Source of the DNA: DATDAH01 sp963823495
GTDB taxonomy: Bacteria > Actinomycetota > Acidimicrobiia > Acidimicrobiales > DATDAH01
Assembly: GCA_963823495.1 (NCBI GenBank)
Contig: CAWGLV010000001.1
Coordinates: forward strand, 2,108,001-2,172,000
Length of the DNA stretch: 64,000 bases
Direction: 5' to 3'
Shown: one piece after another, positions 16,178 through 24,325 of the stretch
How positions within the stretch are numbered: the first letter of the stretch is position 1
Layout: every line of letters begins with the position of its first letter
Translations under genes and position numbers: made by a program
Notes under the pieces: generated by a model
The model's database searches: none
The model's input: only the letters and a program-made list of their open reading frames with translations
What the model was told of the DNA's origin: nothing

Positions 16178-16693
16178 CTACCCGGTGGTCGGTGCGGCCG
16201 TCGGGCCGGGCCTGACGGTGGTCGGGGGCACGTTCGCCGGCGCCGACGTGCTCGGCACCGAGGCCGCGTTGATGGCGGCCAGGTCGATGCGGCACACGTC
16301 CAGGGCGTAGCCGGTCACGGCCGCCTGGGCGGCGGTGACCTCCTCCTGGTCGATGCCCAAGGCGTTGATCTGCTGGGCGACCTGCGGGTCCGAGGCGTCG
16401 AATTCGTCGAGGATCGCGGTCACCTCGGCGAAGGTGTCGGCCAGCAGCCGCATCTCGGCCGCCACCACCGCGGGTGCCGCGTCGGCGAGGCGGGCGGTCG
16501 CCGCCACGGTGTCCTCGGGCCTGGCCGGCGCCAGGGGGTCGAAGACGGTCAGGTCCGCCTCCACGACGGCCCGTAGCTCGCCGCAGAACGCGTCCCGGCT
16601 GCCGGATGGCGCTCCGGTCCCCCCGACGTCGGAGCAGGCGGAGGCCGCCGCCGCCAGCGTGAACAGGACCAGGATCAGCCGACGGACGAGCAC
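16178..16693 (-). CDS. Secreted lipoprotein with Pro/Thr-rich tail, function unknown
   Basis: A 171-residue protein with a signal peptide and lipobox-like ASAC (Cys ~20). An early Cys (RDAFCGEL) and a late Cys (LDVCRIDL) could pair, the middle is helical (many Ala, Asp, Glu), and the tail is a Pro/Thr/Ser-rich stretch like a cell-wall linker. It resembles the 141-residue lipoprotein at 2758-3183 in layout. It is convergent with clpP and divergent from the addB-like gene. No known domain is recognised. Confidence 0.7.
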   Translation of the reverse strand: MLVRRLILVLFTLAAAASACSDVGGTGAPSGSRDAFCGELRAVVEADLTVFDPLAPARPEDTVAATARLADAAPAVVAAEMRLLADTFAEVTAILDEFDASDPQVAQQINALGIDQEEVTAAQAAVTGYALDVCRIDLAAINAASVPSTSAPANVPPTTVRPGPTAAPTTG

Positions 16694-16743
16694 CGGAGGA
16701 GTATCCCCGATGCCGGCCCACCGACGGTGTCACCGGACCTGGG

Positions 16744-16749
16744 TACTGT
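16744..16749 (+). promoter_or_regulatory. -10-like box TACTGT for the addB-like gene
   Basis: TACTGT ends 7 nt before the GTG at 16757, supporting that codon over the GTG at 16727. Confidence 0.45.
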
Positions 16750-16756
16750 CCGAGAT

Positions 16757-19700
16757 GTGGCGCGGCTGATCCTCACTCCCTTCGGCCGACCCGCGCTCGA
16801 GGCGCTGGCCGACGTGGTGGCCGAGGTCCAGGGCGACGACCCGCTGGCCCCGGTCACCGTGGTGGTGCCCTCGGCGCCCGCCGCGGTGTCGGTACGCCGG
16901 GCCCTCGGTCGCCGCTCGGCGACCGGTGTGGTCAACGTGCGGACCCTGGCCCTGCCGCAGTTGGCCGAGCTGTTGGCCACGCCGCCGGCGTCGGGTGGAG
17001 GGCAACGACCGTTGACCCCCACATGGATCGCGGCGACGGTGCGGGCCGGGCTGGCCGACGCCCGGCCACCTCTCTGCCTCGTACCGTCGTCGGCCGCGGT
17101 CGAGGAGGCTCTGGCCCTCACCTTCGCCCGACTGCGGGAGGCCTCGGACCCCGAGCTCCGGGTCCTCGAGGAGCGCAGCGCTCGGGCGGCGGCGGTGATC
17201 GACCGGTACCGGGACCACCGCCGGCGCTTGGCCGAGCACCTCGACCGCCATGACGTCCTCGTCCTCGCCGCGGCCGCCGTGCGCGCCGGCACGGGCCTCC
17301 TCGGCGACCTGGGGCCGGTGGTGCTGTACCTGCCCCGGCGCCTGGGCCGGGCCGACCTCGCCCTGGTTGAGGCCCTCGCGGGCCAGACGGTGGTCACGGC
17401 TGTGCTGGGTCATACCGGCGATGACGACGGCGACCGACCCCTGCGTCGGCTTCTCGACCAGCTCCGCCCCCTCCTCGGTGGGCCCGAGGGAGGTGACACC
17501 CCGGTCCCCGTGCCGACGCCGGCTGGGGTGGTCCTGGCCCCCGATCCCGACGAGGAGGCCCGGGAGGCCGTGCGGGCGGTGTTGGCGCGGCTGCAGCGGT
17601 CCCCGATCGATCTCGACCGCGTCGCCATCGTCTCCCGGGTCGAGTCGCCGTACCGGCTCCTGCTCCATGAGCACCTCGAGACCGCGGGCCTGCCCCACCA
17701 TGTCGACCTGCCGTGGTCCATGGCCCAGAGCACACCGGGCCGGGTCCTGCTCGGCCTCCTGGAGCTGCCCGAGCACGGGTTCCGGCGCGTCGATGTGGCG
17801 CGCTGGCTCCGGTCGGGGCCCATCCGGTGGCGAGGTCGTCCGGTACCCGGCTCCCGTTGGGATGCCGTGGCCCGCCGGGCCGGCGTGGTCCAGGGCCTCG
17901 ACCAGTGGTGGGAGCGACTGGACCGTCGTCGCCTGGAGCTCCAGCAGGGTCTCGCCGACGGACGTCACGACGCGGACTACGTCGGGTCGCGCTCGCGGCA
18001 GCTGGACGAGCTGCAGGCGTTCGTGGCCGAGCTGGGCGAGCTCGTCGTGCCCGGGGCCCGACGGTCGTGGCGAGCGTGGTCGGAGTGGGCCCTCGACGTG
18101 CTCGAGCGGTTCCTGGTCGGTGAGGACGGCACGGCGGCGTGGCCCGAGCAGGATGTGGCCGACCTCCGGGTGGTGCAGGAACGGCTCGCCGTGCTCGGGG
18201 CCCTGGACGAGGTCGAGGGCCCCGCCGACGCGGCCCGGGTCCGCCGGGTGCTGGCCGACGAGCTCGGTCGCTCGCGTCGGCGGGTCGGCCGGTTGGGGCA
18301 GGGGATCCAGGTGGGTGACCTCGAGAGCGTCCACGGCCTCGACCTCGACCTCGTGGTGGTGGTCGGCATGGTGGAGGGCTGGTACCCACCCCGCCACCGG
18401 GACGATCCGTTGCTCCCCGACCACGAGCTCGGCGATGCCGGCTTGGCCGAGGCCCTCGGCCGGCCCGACCGGGCCGACGAGCGCCGAGATCACCTCGCCG
18501 CGCGAGCGGCCGCGGCCGAGGTCGTCTTCCTCGCCCCGCGGAGTGATCCCCGGAGCCAGCGTGAGCTCCAGCCCGCGCGGTGGCTGCTCGAGGAGATGGG
18601 GACCCTCGTCGGCCGACCGGTAGGGGTCTCCGACGTCGAAGGCCTCGGCGCGCCCTGGTTGCACCGGTCCCCGTCCTTCGAGGAGGCCGTGCGGACGGTC
18701 ACCGCGCCGCTCGATGTCGCCGAACGGGATCTCGCGGCGCTGCTCGCGTCGACCACGGCCGGCGCTGCGAGCGTCCACGCCCACCCGGTCGTGGGTGCGG
18801 ACCCCGGCCTGGCTCGGGGGCTCGAAGCCGTCGCCGACCGACGGGACCGCCGTTACGGGGAGTGGACCGGACGGGTGGGCCCTCGTGACGCGCTGGCGGT
18901 CCGCGACGAGGCGCTGGCCTCGGCCACCCGCCTCGAGCGCTTCGCCCACTGCCCGTTCCAGTACCTGCTGGGCAACGTGCTCCATGTGCGGGCCCACGAG
19001 GACCCCGTCGACGAGGAGGGGATCACCCCACGGGACCGCGGTTCGCTGGTGCACGAGGTCCTCGAGGTGTTCTTCGCCGCGGCCCTGGACCGGGATCCGG
19101 ACCAGGGATGGACCGACGCCGACCTCGTGCGACTCCAGGAGATCGTCGACGAGGTGGGGGAGTCCTATCGGGCCCGGGGCATGACCGGCCGGGACCTGGG
19201 CTGGGAGTTGGAGTCCACGGCCATCCGCCGCTGGCTGGGTGCGGTCCTGGATCGTGACGCGGAGGAGCGCGCGGCCCGTCAGGCGCGGCCGGCGGCCGTC
19301 GAGCTGGTCTTCGGCGAGGAGTCCGAGCACCCGCCGGCCGAGGTGGGCCTGGCCGACGGTCGGCGCCTGCGCTTCAGGGGGGCCGTCGACCGGGTGGATC
19401 GCGCGGCCGACGGTTCGCTCCTCGTCATCGACTACAAGACGGGCAGGAGCAGCTCCTACCGGGCGGTCGACGACGATCGGCTCGACCGCGGGAAGCGGCT
19501 CCAGTTGCCGATCTATGCCGACGCGGCCCGCCGAGCCCTCGGCCCGCACGACGGAACGCCCCCGCCGGTGGAGGCCTACTACTGGTTCGTGGAGGAGGGC
19601 GGCAGAAAGGCCTGGCGGGGTGGCCCGATCGATGCCGCGGTGCAGGAGCGCTTCGAGGGTGTGATCGCGACGGTCGTGGAGGGCATCGAGGGTGGGGACT

Positions 19701-19864
19701 TCCCGGCCAACCCCGGCGCGGGCTCGTTCTTCGGCCCGGAGAACTGCTCGTACTGTGACTACCAGCGGGTGTGTCCGACGACGCGGGTCGACCTCTGGGA
19801 GGGTGTGCGGCGGGACGACGCGCTGGCTCCGTACGTCGACCTCGCCGAGGGCGAGCTCCCGTGA
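16757..19864 (+). CDS. AddB/AdnA-like helicase-nuclease subunit with PD-(D/E)XK nuclease and Fe-S cysteines
   Basis: 1035 residues. The first 30 residues (ARLILTPFGRPALEALADV) hold no GxGKT Walker A, so the N-terminal motor looks inactive, as in one subunit of AddAB/AdnAB. HGLDLDLVVVVGMVEGWYPP is the helicase-like core motif of this family. The C-terminal nuclease has GSLVHEVLEVFF, an acidic strand and LLVIDYKTGR, the Asp and Lys of PD-(D/E)XK. Four Cys, one in FAHCPFQYLL (~732) and three in CSYCDYQRVC (~997-1006), match the Fe-S cluster that pins the nuclease. The stop overlaps the addA GTG (GTGA), so the two subunits are coupled. Role: double-strand break end resection. Confidence 0.85.
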   Translation: MARLILTPFGRPALEALADVVAEVQGDDPLAPVTVVVPSAPAAVSVRRALGRRSATGVVNVRTLALPQLAELLATPPASGGGQRPLTPTWIAATVRAGLADARPPLCLVPSSAAVEEALALTFARLREASDPELRVLEERSARAAAVIDRYRDHRRRLAEHLDRHDVLVLAAAAVRAGTGLLGDLGPVVLYLPRRLGRADLALVEALAGQTVVTAVLGHTGDDDGDRPLRRLLDQLRPLLGGPEGGDTPVPVPTPAGVVLAPDPDEEAREAVRAVLARLQRSPIDLDRVAIVSRVESPYRLLLHEHLETAGLPHHVDLPWSMAQSTPGRVLLGLLELPEHGFRRVDVARWLRSGPIRWRGRPVPGSRWDAVARRAGVVQGLDQWWERLDRRRLELQQGLADGRHDADYVGSRSRQLDELQAFVAELGELVVPGARRSWRAWSEWALDVLERFLVGEDGTAAWPEQDVADLRVVQERLAVLGALDEVEGPADAARVRRVLADELGRSRRRVGRLGQGIQVGDLESVHGLDLDLVVVVGMVEGWYPPRHRDDPLLPDHELGDAGLAEALGRPDRADERRDHLAARAAAAEVVFLAPRSDPRSQRELQPARWLLEEMGTLVGRPVGVSDVEGLGAPWLHRSPSFEEAVRTVTAPLDVAERDLAALLASTTAGAASVHAHPVVGADPGLARGLEAVADRRDRRYGEWTGRVGPRDALAVRDEALASATRLERFAHCPFQYLLGNVLHVRAHEDPVDEEGITPRDRGSLVHEVLEVFFAAALDRDPDQGWTDADLVRLQEIVDEVGESYRARGMTGRDLGWELESTAIRRWLGAVLDRDAEERAARQARPAAVELVFGEESEHPPAEVGLADGRRLRFRGAVDRVDRAADGSLLVIDYKTGRSSSYRAVDDDRLDRGKRLQLPIYADAARRALGPHDGTPPPVEAYYWFVEEGGRKAWRGGPIDAAVQERFEGVIATVVEGIEGGDFPANPGAGSFFGPENCSYCDYQRVCPTTRVDLWEGVRRDDALAPYVDLAEGELP

Positions 19865-22800
19865 CCCCTGCGGATCGTCCCCGGGACGACCTCGCCCGTA
19901 CCCGCATCCGGACCGAGCTGGATCGCACCCTCTTCGTCGAGGCCGGAGCCGGGACGGGCAAGACGACCGCGCTGGTGGGCCGGGTCGCCGAGTTGGTGCT
20001 CAGCGGACGGATCGACTCACCCCGGGAGCTCGCCGCCATCACCTTCACCGAGGCTGCCGCCGTCGAGCTCCGGGACCGGGTGCGCCAGCAGCTCGAGGTC
20101 GAGGCTGATCGCATCGATCTCGACGACCAGGCTCGGGCCCGCGTGCAGTCCGTTCTGGCCGACATCGACGAGATGACCATCACGACCCTGCACGGATTCG
20201 CCAGCCGCCTGCTCGGGGAGTTCCCGCTGGAGGCCGGTCTGGCCCCGGGTTTCGAGGTGGAGGACGAGATCGAGGCCTCGGTGCGCTTCGAGCGCCGCTG
20301 GCTGGAACTGGTGGACGACCTCCATGCCGACGCCGGGCTGCGCGATGTCTTCGGCCGGGCCCTCGTGCTCGGCTTGGACCTCCGGCGCCTGTCGGAGGTC
20401 GCTGCCGTCTTCGACGACAACTGGGACCGCCTCGGCCCATCCCGACCGATCGGCCCGATGGCGACGGTCGACGTCGCCGCCGTGGTCGAGCCGTTGGCCG
20501 ATGCCCTGGGCCACCTCCCGGCCTGCACCGACCCGGCCGACCTGCTGGCCGAGCACCTCGAGAACCAGATCGCGCCCGTCCACCGGGAGCTCGTCGTGCT
20601 CGCGGACCTCGGCGCCCCGGATTCCCTGCTCACCGCGCTCGTCCGGGCAGGGAAGCTGGGGACCAAGAACGGCAAGCAGGGCGTGTGGAGCGGCCACAAG
20701 CCCGAGGTGGTCGCGGCGCTGGCGGACGCGGAGACCGCCCGGAGCACCCTCATCCACGAACACCGCGGTGAGGTCCTCGGATTCCTCGCCGAGCGCCTGA
20801 GGGTCTTCGCGCTGGAGGGCGCCGAAGACCGCCGTCGCCGCGGCCTGGTGTCCTACCACGACCTCCTGGTGCGAGCCCGCGACCTCCTGCGCTCCGACGT
20901 CGGGGTCCGCACGGCCCTGAGTCGCCGATACCGCTACCTGCTCATCGACGAGTTCCAGGACACCGACCCGCTCCAGATCGAGATCGCCGCGCTGCTCGCC
21001 GCCACGGATCCCTCGGCGCCGCCGCAGGACTGGCAGGACATCGAGGTGGTACCGGGCAAGCTCTTCTTCGTCGGGGACCCGAAGCAGTCGATCTACCGCT
21101 TCCGGCGCGCCGACATCACGCTGTACTCACGCGCCCAGACGGCGTTCGCCGCCGACCCCGTCCGGTTGACGGCCAACTTCCGTTCGACGCCCGACGTCCT
21201 CACCTGGGTGAACCGGGTCTTCGGTGAGCTGATCATCGACGACGGTGACGCCCAACCGCCCTACGTGGACCTGACCGCGCACCGCGAGGGGTCGGGGACC
21301 CATCCCGCGGTCCTCGTCGTCGGCGGCCCGGTGAACGAGGGCACGATCGGTGACATCCGGGACGCCGAGTCCGAGGAGCTGGCGGGCCTGATCCGTCGGG
21401 TGCGGGCCGAGGCCTGGGAGGTGGGCCGCGAGGAGCGGGCCCCGGTGCGCTACGACGACATCGCGCTGCTGGTGCCGACGCGAACGCCGCTGGGTCAGAT
21501 CGAGCGGGCCCTCGAAGCCGAGGGCGTCCCGTACCGCATCGAGAGCCGGTCGCTGGTGTTCCAGACCGATGAGGTCCGCGAGCTGCTCGCCGTCCTCGCC
21601 GCGGTCGACGACCCTGCCGACGAGGTCGCCCTCGTGACCGCCCTCCGTTCGCCGGGCCTGGCCTGCTCGGACGCGGATCTGGCGGACTGGCGCCTGGCCG
21701 GCGGGCAGTGGCGGATCGACGGCCCCGTGCCCGAGGGCCACGAGGACCATCCCGTCGCCCGGGCGCTCGGGGAGTTGAAGCGACTGCACGAGGTGCGGGA
21801 CTGGAAGCCGGTGAACGAGCTCGTCGCCCAGGTCGTTCGCGAGCGACGGATGGTCGAGCTCACGCTCGCCCGTCGGCGACCCCGCGACCATTGGCGTCGC
21901 TACCGCTTCCTCACCGATGCCGCTCGGGCCTTCGTGGAGGCAGGGGGATCGTCTCTGGCCGAGTTCGTGGCCTGGGTCACCGCACAGGCCGAGGGACGGG
22001 CCGACCGGGTCGAGACCGTGCTGCGGGAAGCCGACGACGACGCGGTCCGCATCATGACCGTCCACGGCTCCAAAGGCCTGGAGTTCCCCGTTGTGGTGTT
22101 GGCCGGGCTGAACGCCGACCGGGATCCCCGGCCACCACTGGTCGTGTGGGGCCCGGCGCGCCCCGAGATCCGCTTGGGCAGTCAGCGGGCGGGCTACTTC
22201 GAGACCGATGGCTACCTGGCCGCACGGGAAGCCGACGAGCGCTTCGACACCGCCGAGCAGCGCCGCCTCCTCTACGTGGCCGCCACCCGGGCCCAGGACC
22301 ACCTCGTGGTGAGCCTCCACCACAAGCCGGGCTACCGGAACCACGCCGCCGTCCTCCATGAGGTGTGTGCGGCCTGCGGCGACCTGCACGGCCGGCCCGA
22401 CGACGACCAGTTGGTGTTCCCGCTCCCCGACGAGGAGGCGCCGGCACCTTCGGCGCCAGTGGAGTCGGCGGCCGCCGCCGATCGTTGGTCAGCGGAGCGG
22501 GCCGCGCTGCTCGCCCGCGTCCGGGCCTCCGGGGTGGTGGCGCCGAGTGCCCTCGGCCACGACGTGGTCCCGACGCCAGAACAGGACGTGGCGGTACCGG
22601 GTCGGGGAGAGGGAGGCAGCGCCCGGGGCCGGGCGGTGCACGCCGTGCTCCAGTCGGTCAGCCTGCCCGCGGCCGACGACCTCGACGACCTGGCTCGGCT
22701 CCACGCGGCGGCCGAGGGCCTCCCCGGCCGGTCCGACGAGGTCGCGGCCCTGGCCCGCTCGGCCTTGGCGGCCCGGGTCGTGGAACGGGCGCTCGCCGCG

Positions 22801-23109
22801 CCGAGGTACTGGCGGGAGCTGGCCGTGGTCGCCCCGGTCGGCGATCGCCTCGTCGAGGGCTACATCGACCTGGCCTTCGAGGCCGAGGGCGGGCGGCTGG
22901 TGGTCGTGGACTACAAGACCGACGCGGTGGTCGACCCGATCCGCCACCGGCTGCAGATCGGCGCCTACGCCGCGGCCCTGGCCCGGGCGACAGGCCGTGA
23001 GGTGAGTGAAGGCTGGCTGGTGTTCACCGGGCTCGACGGGGTCCACGAGCGCCAGGTCGACGACCTGGCCGGCGTGGTGGCCGAGGTGGCGACCCTGGTC
23101 GGGAGTTGA
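19861..23109 (+). CDS. addA: UvrD/AddA-type helicase-nuclease (ATP-dependent exonuclease subunit A)
   Basis: 1082 residues. Walker A is EAGAGTGKTTAL at residues ~28-39, Walker B LLIDEFQDTDPLQ, and motif III FVGDPKQSIYRFRRAD. Then come the late helicase motifs MTVHGSKGLEFPVVVLAGL and RLLYVAATRAQDHLVV, and a C-terminal nuclease with RLVVVDYKTDAV. This is a functional SF1 motor plus RecB-type nuclease. It pairs with the subunit upstream through a 4-nt overlap. It could equally be named AdnB by comparison with mycobacteria. The gene ends 7 nt from convergent rpe. Confidence 0.9.
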   Translation: MTPADRPRDDLARTRIRTELDRTLFVEAGAGTGKTTALVGRVAELVLSGRIDSPRELAAITFTEAAAVELRDRVRQQLEVEADRIDLDDQARARVQSVLADIDEMTITTLHGFASRLLGEFPLEAGLAPGFEVEDEIEASVRFERRWLELVDDLHADAGLRDVFGRALVLGLDLRRLSEVAAVFDDNWDRLGPSRPIGPMATVDVAAVVEPLADALGHLPACTDPADLLAEHLENQIAPVHRELVVLADLGAPDSLLTALVRAGKLGTKNGKQGVWSGHKPEVVAALADAETARSTLIHEHRGEVLGFLAERLRVFALEGAEDRRRRGLVSYHDLLVRARDLLRSDVGVRTALSRRYRYLLIDEFQDTDPLQIEIAALLAATDPSAPPQDWQDIEVVPGKLFFVGDPKQSIYRFRRADITLYSRAQTAFAADPVRLTANFRSTPDVLTWVNRVFGELIIDDGDAQPPYVDLTAHREGSGTHPAVLVVGGPVNEGTIGDIRDAESEELAGLIRRVRAEAWEVGREERAPVRYDDIALLVPTRTPLGQIERALEAEGVPYRIESRSLVFQTDEVRELLAVLAAVDDPADEVALVTALRSPGLACSDADLADWRLAGGQWRIDGPVPEGHEDHPVARALGELKRLHEVRDWKPVNELVAQVVRERRMVELTLARRRPRDHWRRYRFLTDAARAFVEAGGSSLAEFVAWVTAQAEGRADRVETVLREADDDAVRIMTVHGSKGLEFPVVVLAGLNADRDPRPPLVVWGPARPEIRLGSQRAGYFETDGYLAAREADERFDTAEQRRLLYVAATRAQDHLVVSLHHKPGYRNHAAVLHEVCAACGDLHGRPDDDQLVFPLPDEEAPAPSAPVESAAAADRWSAERAALLARVRASGVVAPSALGHDVVPTPEQDVAVPGRGEGGSARGRAVHAVLQSVSLPAADDLDDLARLHAAAEGLPGRSDEVAALARSALAARVVERALAAPRYWRELAVVAPVGDRLVEGYIDLAFEAEGGRLVVVDYKTDAVVDPIRHRLQIGAYAAALARATGREVSEGWLVFTGLDGVHERQVDDLAGVVAEVATLVGS

Positions 23110-23115
23110 GTCGGC

Positions 23116-23793
23116 TCAGGCCTGGGCGGCGCGGGCCAGGCCCCGGAGCTCGCTGACCGCGTGCTCCAAGCCGTCGGGGTCCCGGTAGAGGGAGCTGCCG
23201 GCCACCAGGATGTTGGCGCCGGCGCCGGCGGCACCCGCGATGGTGGCCGGGCCGATGCCTCCGTCGACCTCGATGTCCACGTCGAGGCCGTGCCCGTCGA
23301 TCAGCGCGCGGAGGGCGACGATCTTGGGTTCCATGGTGGCGATGTAGGCCTGACCGCCCCAGCCAGGGTTGACGGTCATCACCAGGACCATCTCGACCAG
23401 GTCGAGCACGTGGGCCACGGCGTCGACGGGCGTGGAGGGGTTCAGGGCCACCGCGGCCCGGGCGCCGGCCTCGGCGACGGCCCCGAGTGTGCGGTGCAGG
23501 TGCACGGTGGACTCGGCGTGGATGATGAGCAGTTCACAACCGGCGTCGACGTAGGGCTGGAGCATGAGCTCCGGGGTGTTCACCATGAGGTGGGCCTCGA
23601 AGGGCACCGTCACGTGGTCCCGTACGGACGCGATCACGTCGGGCCCGAAGGTCAGGTTGGGCACGAACTGCCCGTCCATCACATCCCACTGGATCCGGTC
23701 CACCCCCGCCTTCTCCAAGGCCACGCACTCCTCCCCCAACCGGGAGAAGTCCGCAGGCAGAACGGAAGGAACGATGGCGATCTGACGGGGCAC
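23116..23793 (-). CDS. rpe: Ribulose-phosphate 3-epimerase
   Basis: 225 residues, standard length. It interconverts ribulose-5-P and xylulose-5-P. Family signatures: IAIVPSVLPADFSRLGEE, the metal-site IQWDVMDGQFVPNLTFG, FEAHLMVNTPE, MTVNPGWGGQAYI and EVDGGIGPATI with the catalytic Asp. The GTG at 23793 is chosen because TAGTCT lies 7 nt upstream. Confidence 0.96.
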   Translation of the reverse strand: MPRQIAIVPSVLPADFSRLGEECVALEKAGVDRIQWDVMDGQFVPNLTFGPDVIASVRDHVTVPFEAHLMVNTPELMLQPYVDAGCELLIIHAESTVHLHRTLGAVAEAGARAAVALNPSTPVDAVAHVLDLVEMVLVMTVNPGWGGQAYIATMEPKIVALRALIDGHGLDVDIEVDGGIGPATIAGAAGAGANILVAGSSLYRDPDGLEHAVSELRGLARAAQA

Positions 23794-23800
23794 GAAGAGG

Positions 23801-23806
23801 AGACTA
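23801..23806 (-). promoter_or_regulatory. -10-like box TAGTCT for rpe
   Basis: TAGTCT lies 7 nt before the GTG at 23793. Confidence 0.5.
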
Positions 23807-23941
23807 GAAGGCCACCGGGGAGCCGTAGGCCGCGATCGGAGTCTCCGGGAGGGCCGGCCGCCACTCCTCGGACCGAGCGGGCCGCACCCGGAGGAGGTCC
23901 TCGGCCCCCGTCAGGGGCCGCGCCGAGAGGCGCAGGAGAAG

Positions 23942-24013
23942 TGGGCCCCCTGGGATTCGAACCCAGAACCTGCGGCTTAAGAGGCCGTTGCTCTGCCGTT
24001 GAGCTAGAGGCCC
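23942..24013 (-). tRNA. trnK: tRNA-Lys (anticodon CTT), no encoded CCA
   Basis: Acceptor GGGCCTC pairs with GGGGCCC, anticodon loop CTCTTAA, T-loop GGTTCGAATCC. Discriminator A; the next bases are CT, so CCA must be added. The first anticodon-stem pair is A-C. TACCCT at 24025-24030 is 11 nt upstream. Confidence 0.93.
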
Positions 24014-24024
24014 GACGCCCGGGG

Positions 24025-24030
24025 AGGGTA
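24025..24030 (-). promoter_or_regulatory. -10-like box TACCCT for tRNA-Lys
   Basis: TACCCT lies 11 nt before the tRNA 5' end, in the 66-nt gap to tRNA-His. Confidence 0.4.
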
Positions 24031-24079
24031 GCGGTCGGCACGGGTGCCGCCCGCCAACCTCCCGGGACTTCGGTATGGG

Positions 24080-24153
24080 GTGACCGAGGGGACTTGAACC
24101 CCCGACCTCCAGGGCCACAACCTGGCGCTCTAACCGAGCTGAGCTACGGCCAC
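24080..24153 (-). tRNA. trnH: tRNA-His (anticodon GTG)
   Basis: Acceptor TGGCCGT preceded by the extra 5' G (position -1) opposite C73, anticodon loop TTGTGGC, T-loop GGTTCAAGTCC. The last acceptor pair is a T-T mismatch. CCA is not encoded. A TATGCT box sits 12 nt upstream. Confidence 0.93.
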
Positions 24154-24165
24154 CAAGAGTCAGTC

Positions 24166-24171
24166 AGCATA
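24166..24171 (-). promoter_or_regulatory. -10-like box TATGCT for tRNA-His
   Basis: TATGCT lies 12 nt before the tRNA-His 5' end. Confidence 0.45.
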
Positions 24172-24199
24172 GGGCGCACCACCCCGTCTACCCCAGGGG

Positions 24200-24205
24200 T
24201 AGCGT
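24200..24205 (+). promoter_or_regulatory. -10-like box TAGCGT for tRNA-Arg
   Basis: TAGCGT ends 7 nt before the tRNA-Arg 5' end at 24213. Confidence 0.45.
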
Positions 24206-24212
24206 GAATGCC

Positions 24213-24288
24213 GCCCTCGTAGCTCAGTGGACAGAGCAGGACGTTTCTACCGTCTTGGCCGCGGGTTCGAATCCTGCCGGGGGCGCCA
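24213..24288 (+). tRNA. trnR: tRNA-Arg (anticodon TCT), CCA encoded
   Basis: Acceptor GCCCTCG pairs with CGGGGGC, anticodon loop TTTCTAC (TCT), T-loop GGTTCGAATCC, discriminator G then CCA at 24286-24288. It is followed 38 nt later by the SulP start, so the transporter may be read through from the tRNA promoter. Confidence 0.95.
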
Positions 24289-24325
24289 TGCAGTGCCCCC
24301 TCTGGCCCGGACGAGGAGCCGTTCG

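Noticed and set aside
16730..19549. A 939-codon open frame on the minus strand across the addB-like gene
   Set aside because: It is antisense to a gene with clear helicase-nuclease motifs. Long antisense frames are common at this GC content, and its translation shows no domain.
24227..24325. Upstream in-frame start for SulP inside tRNA-Arg
   Set aside because: It would translate the tRNA. The GTG at 24326 with a GAGGAG upstream is the better start.
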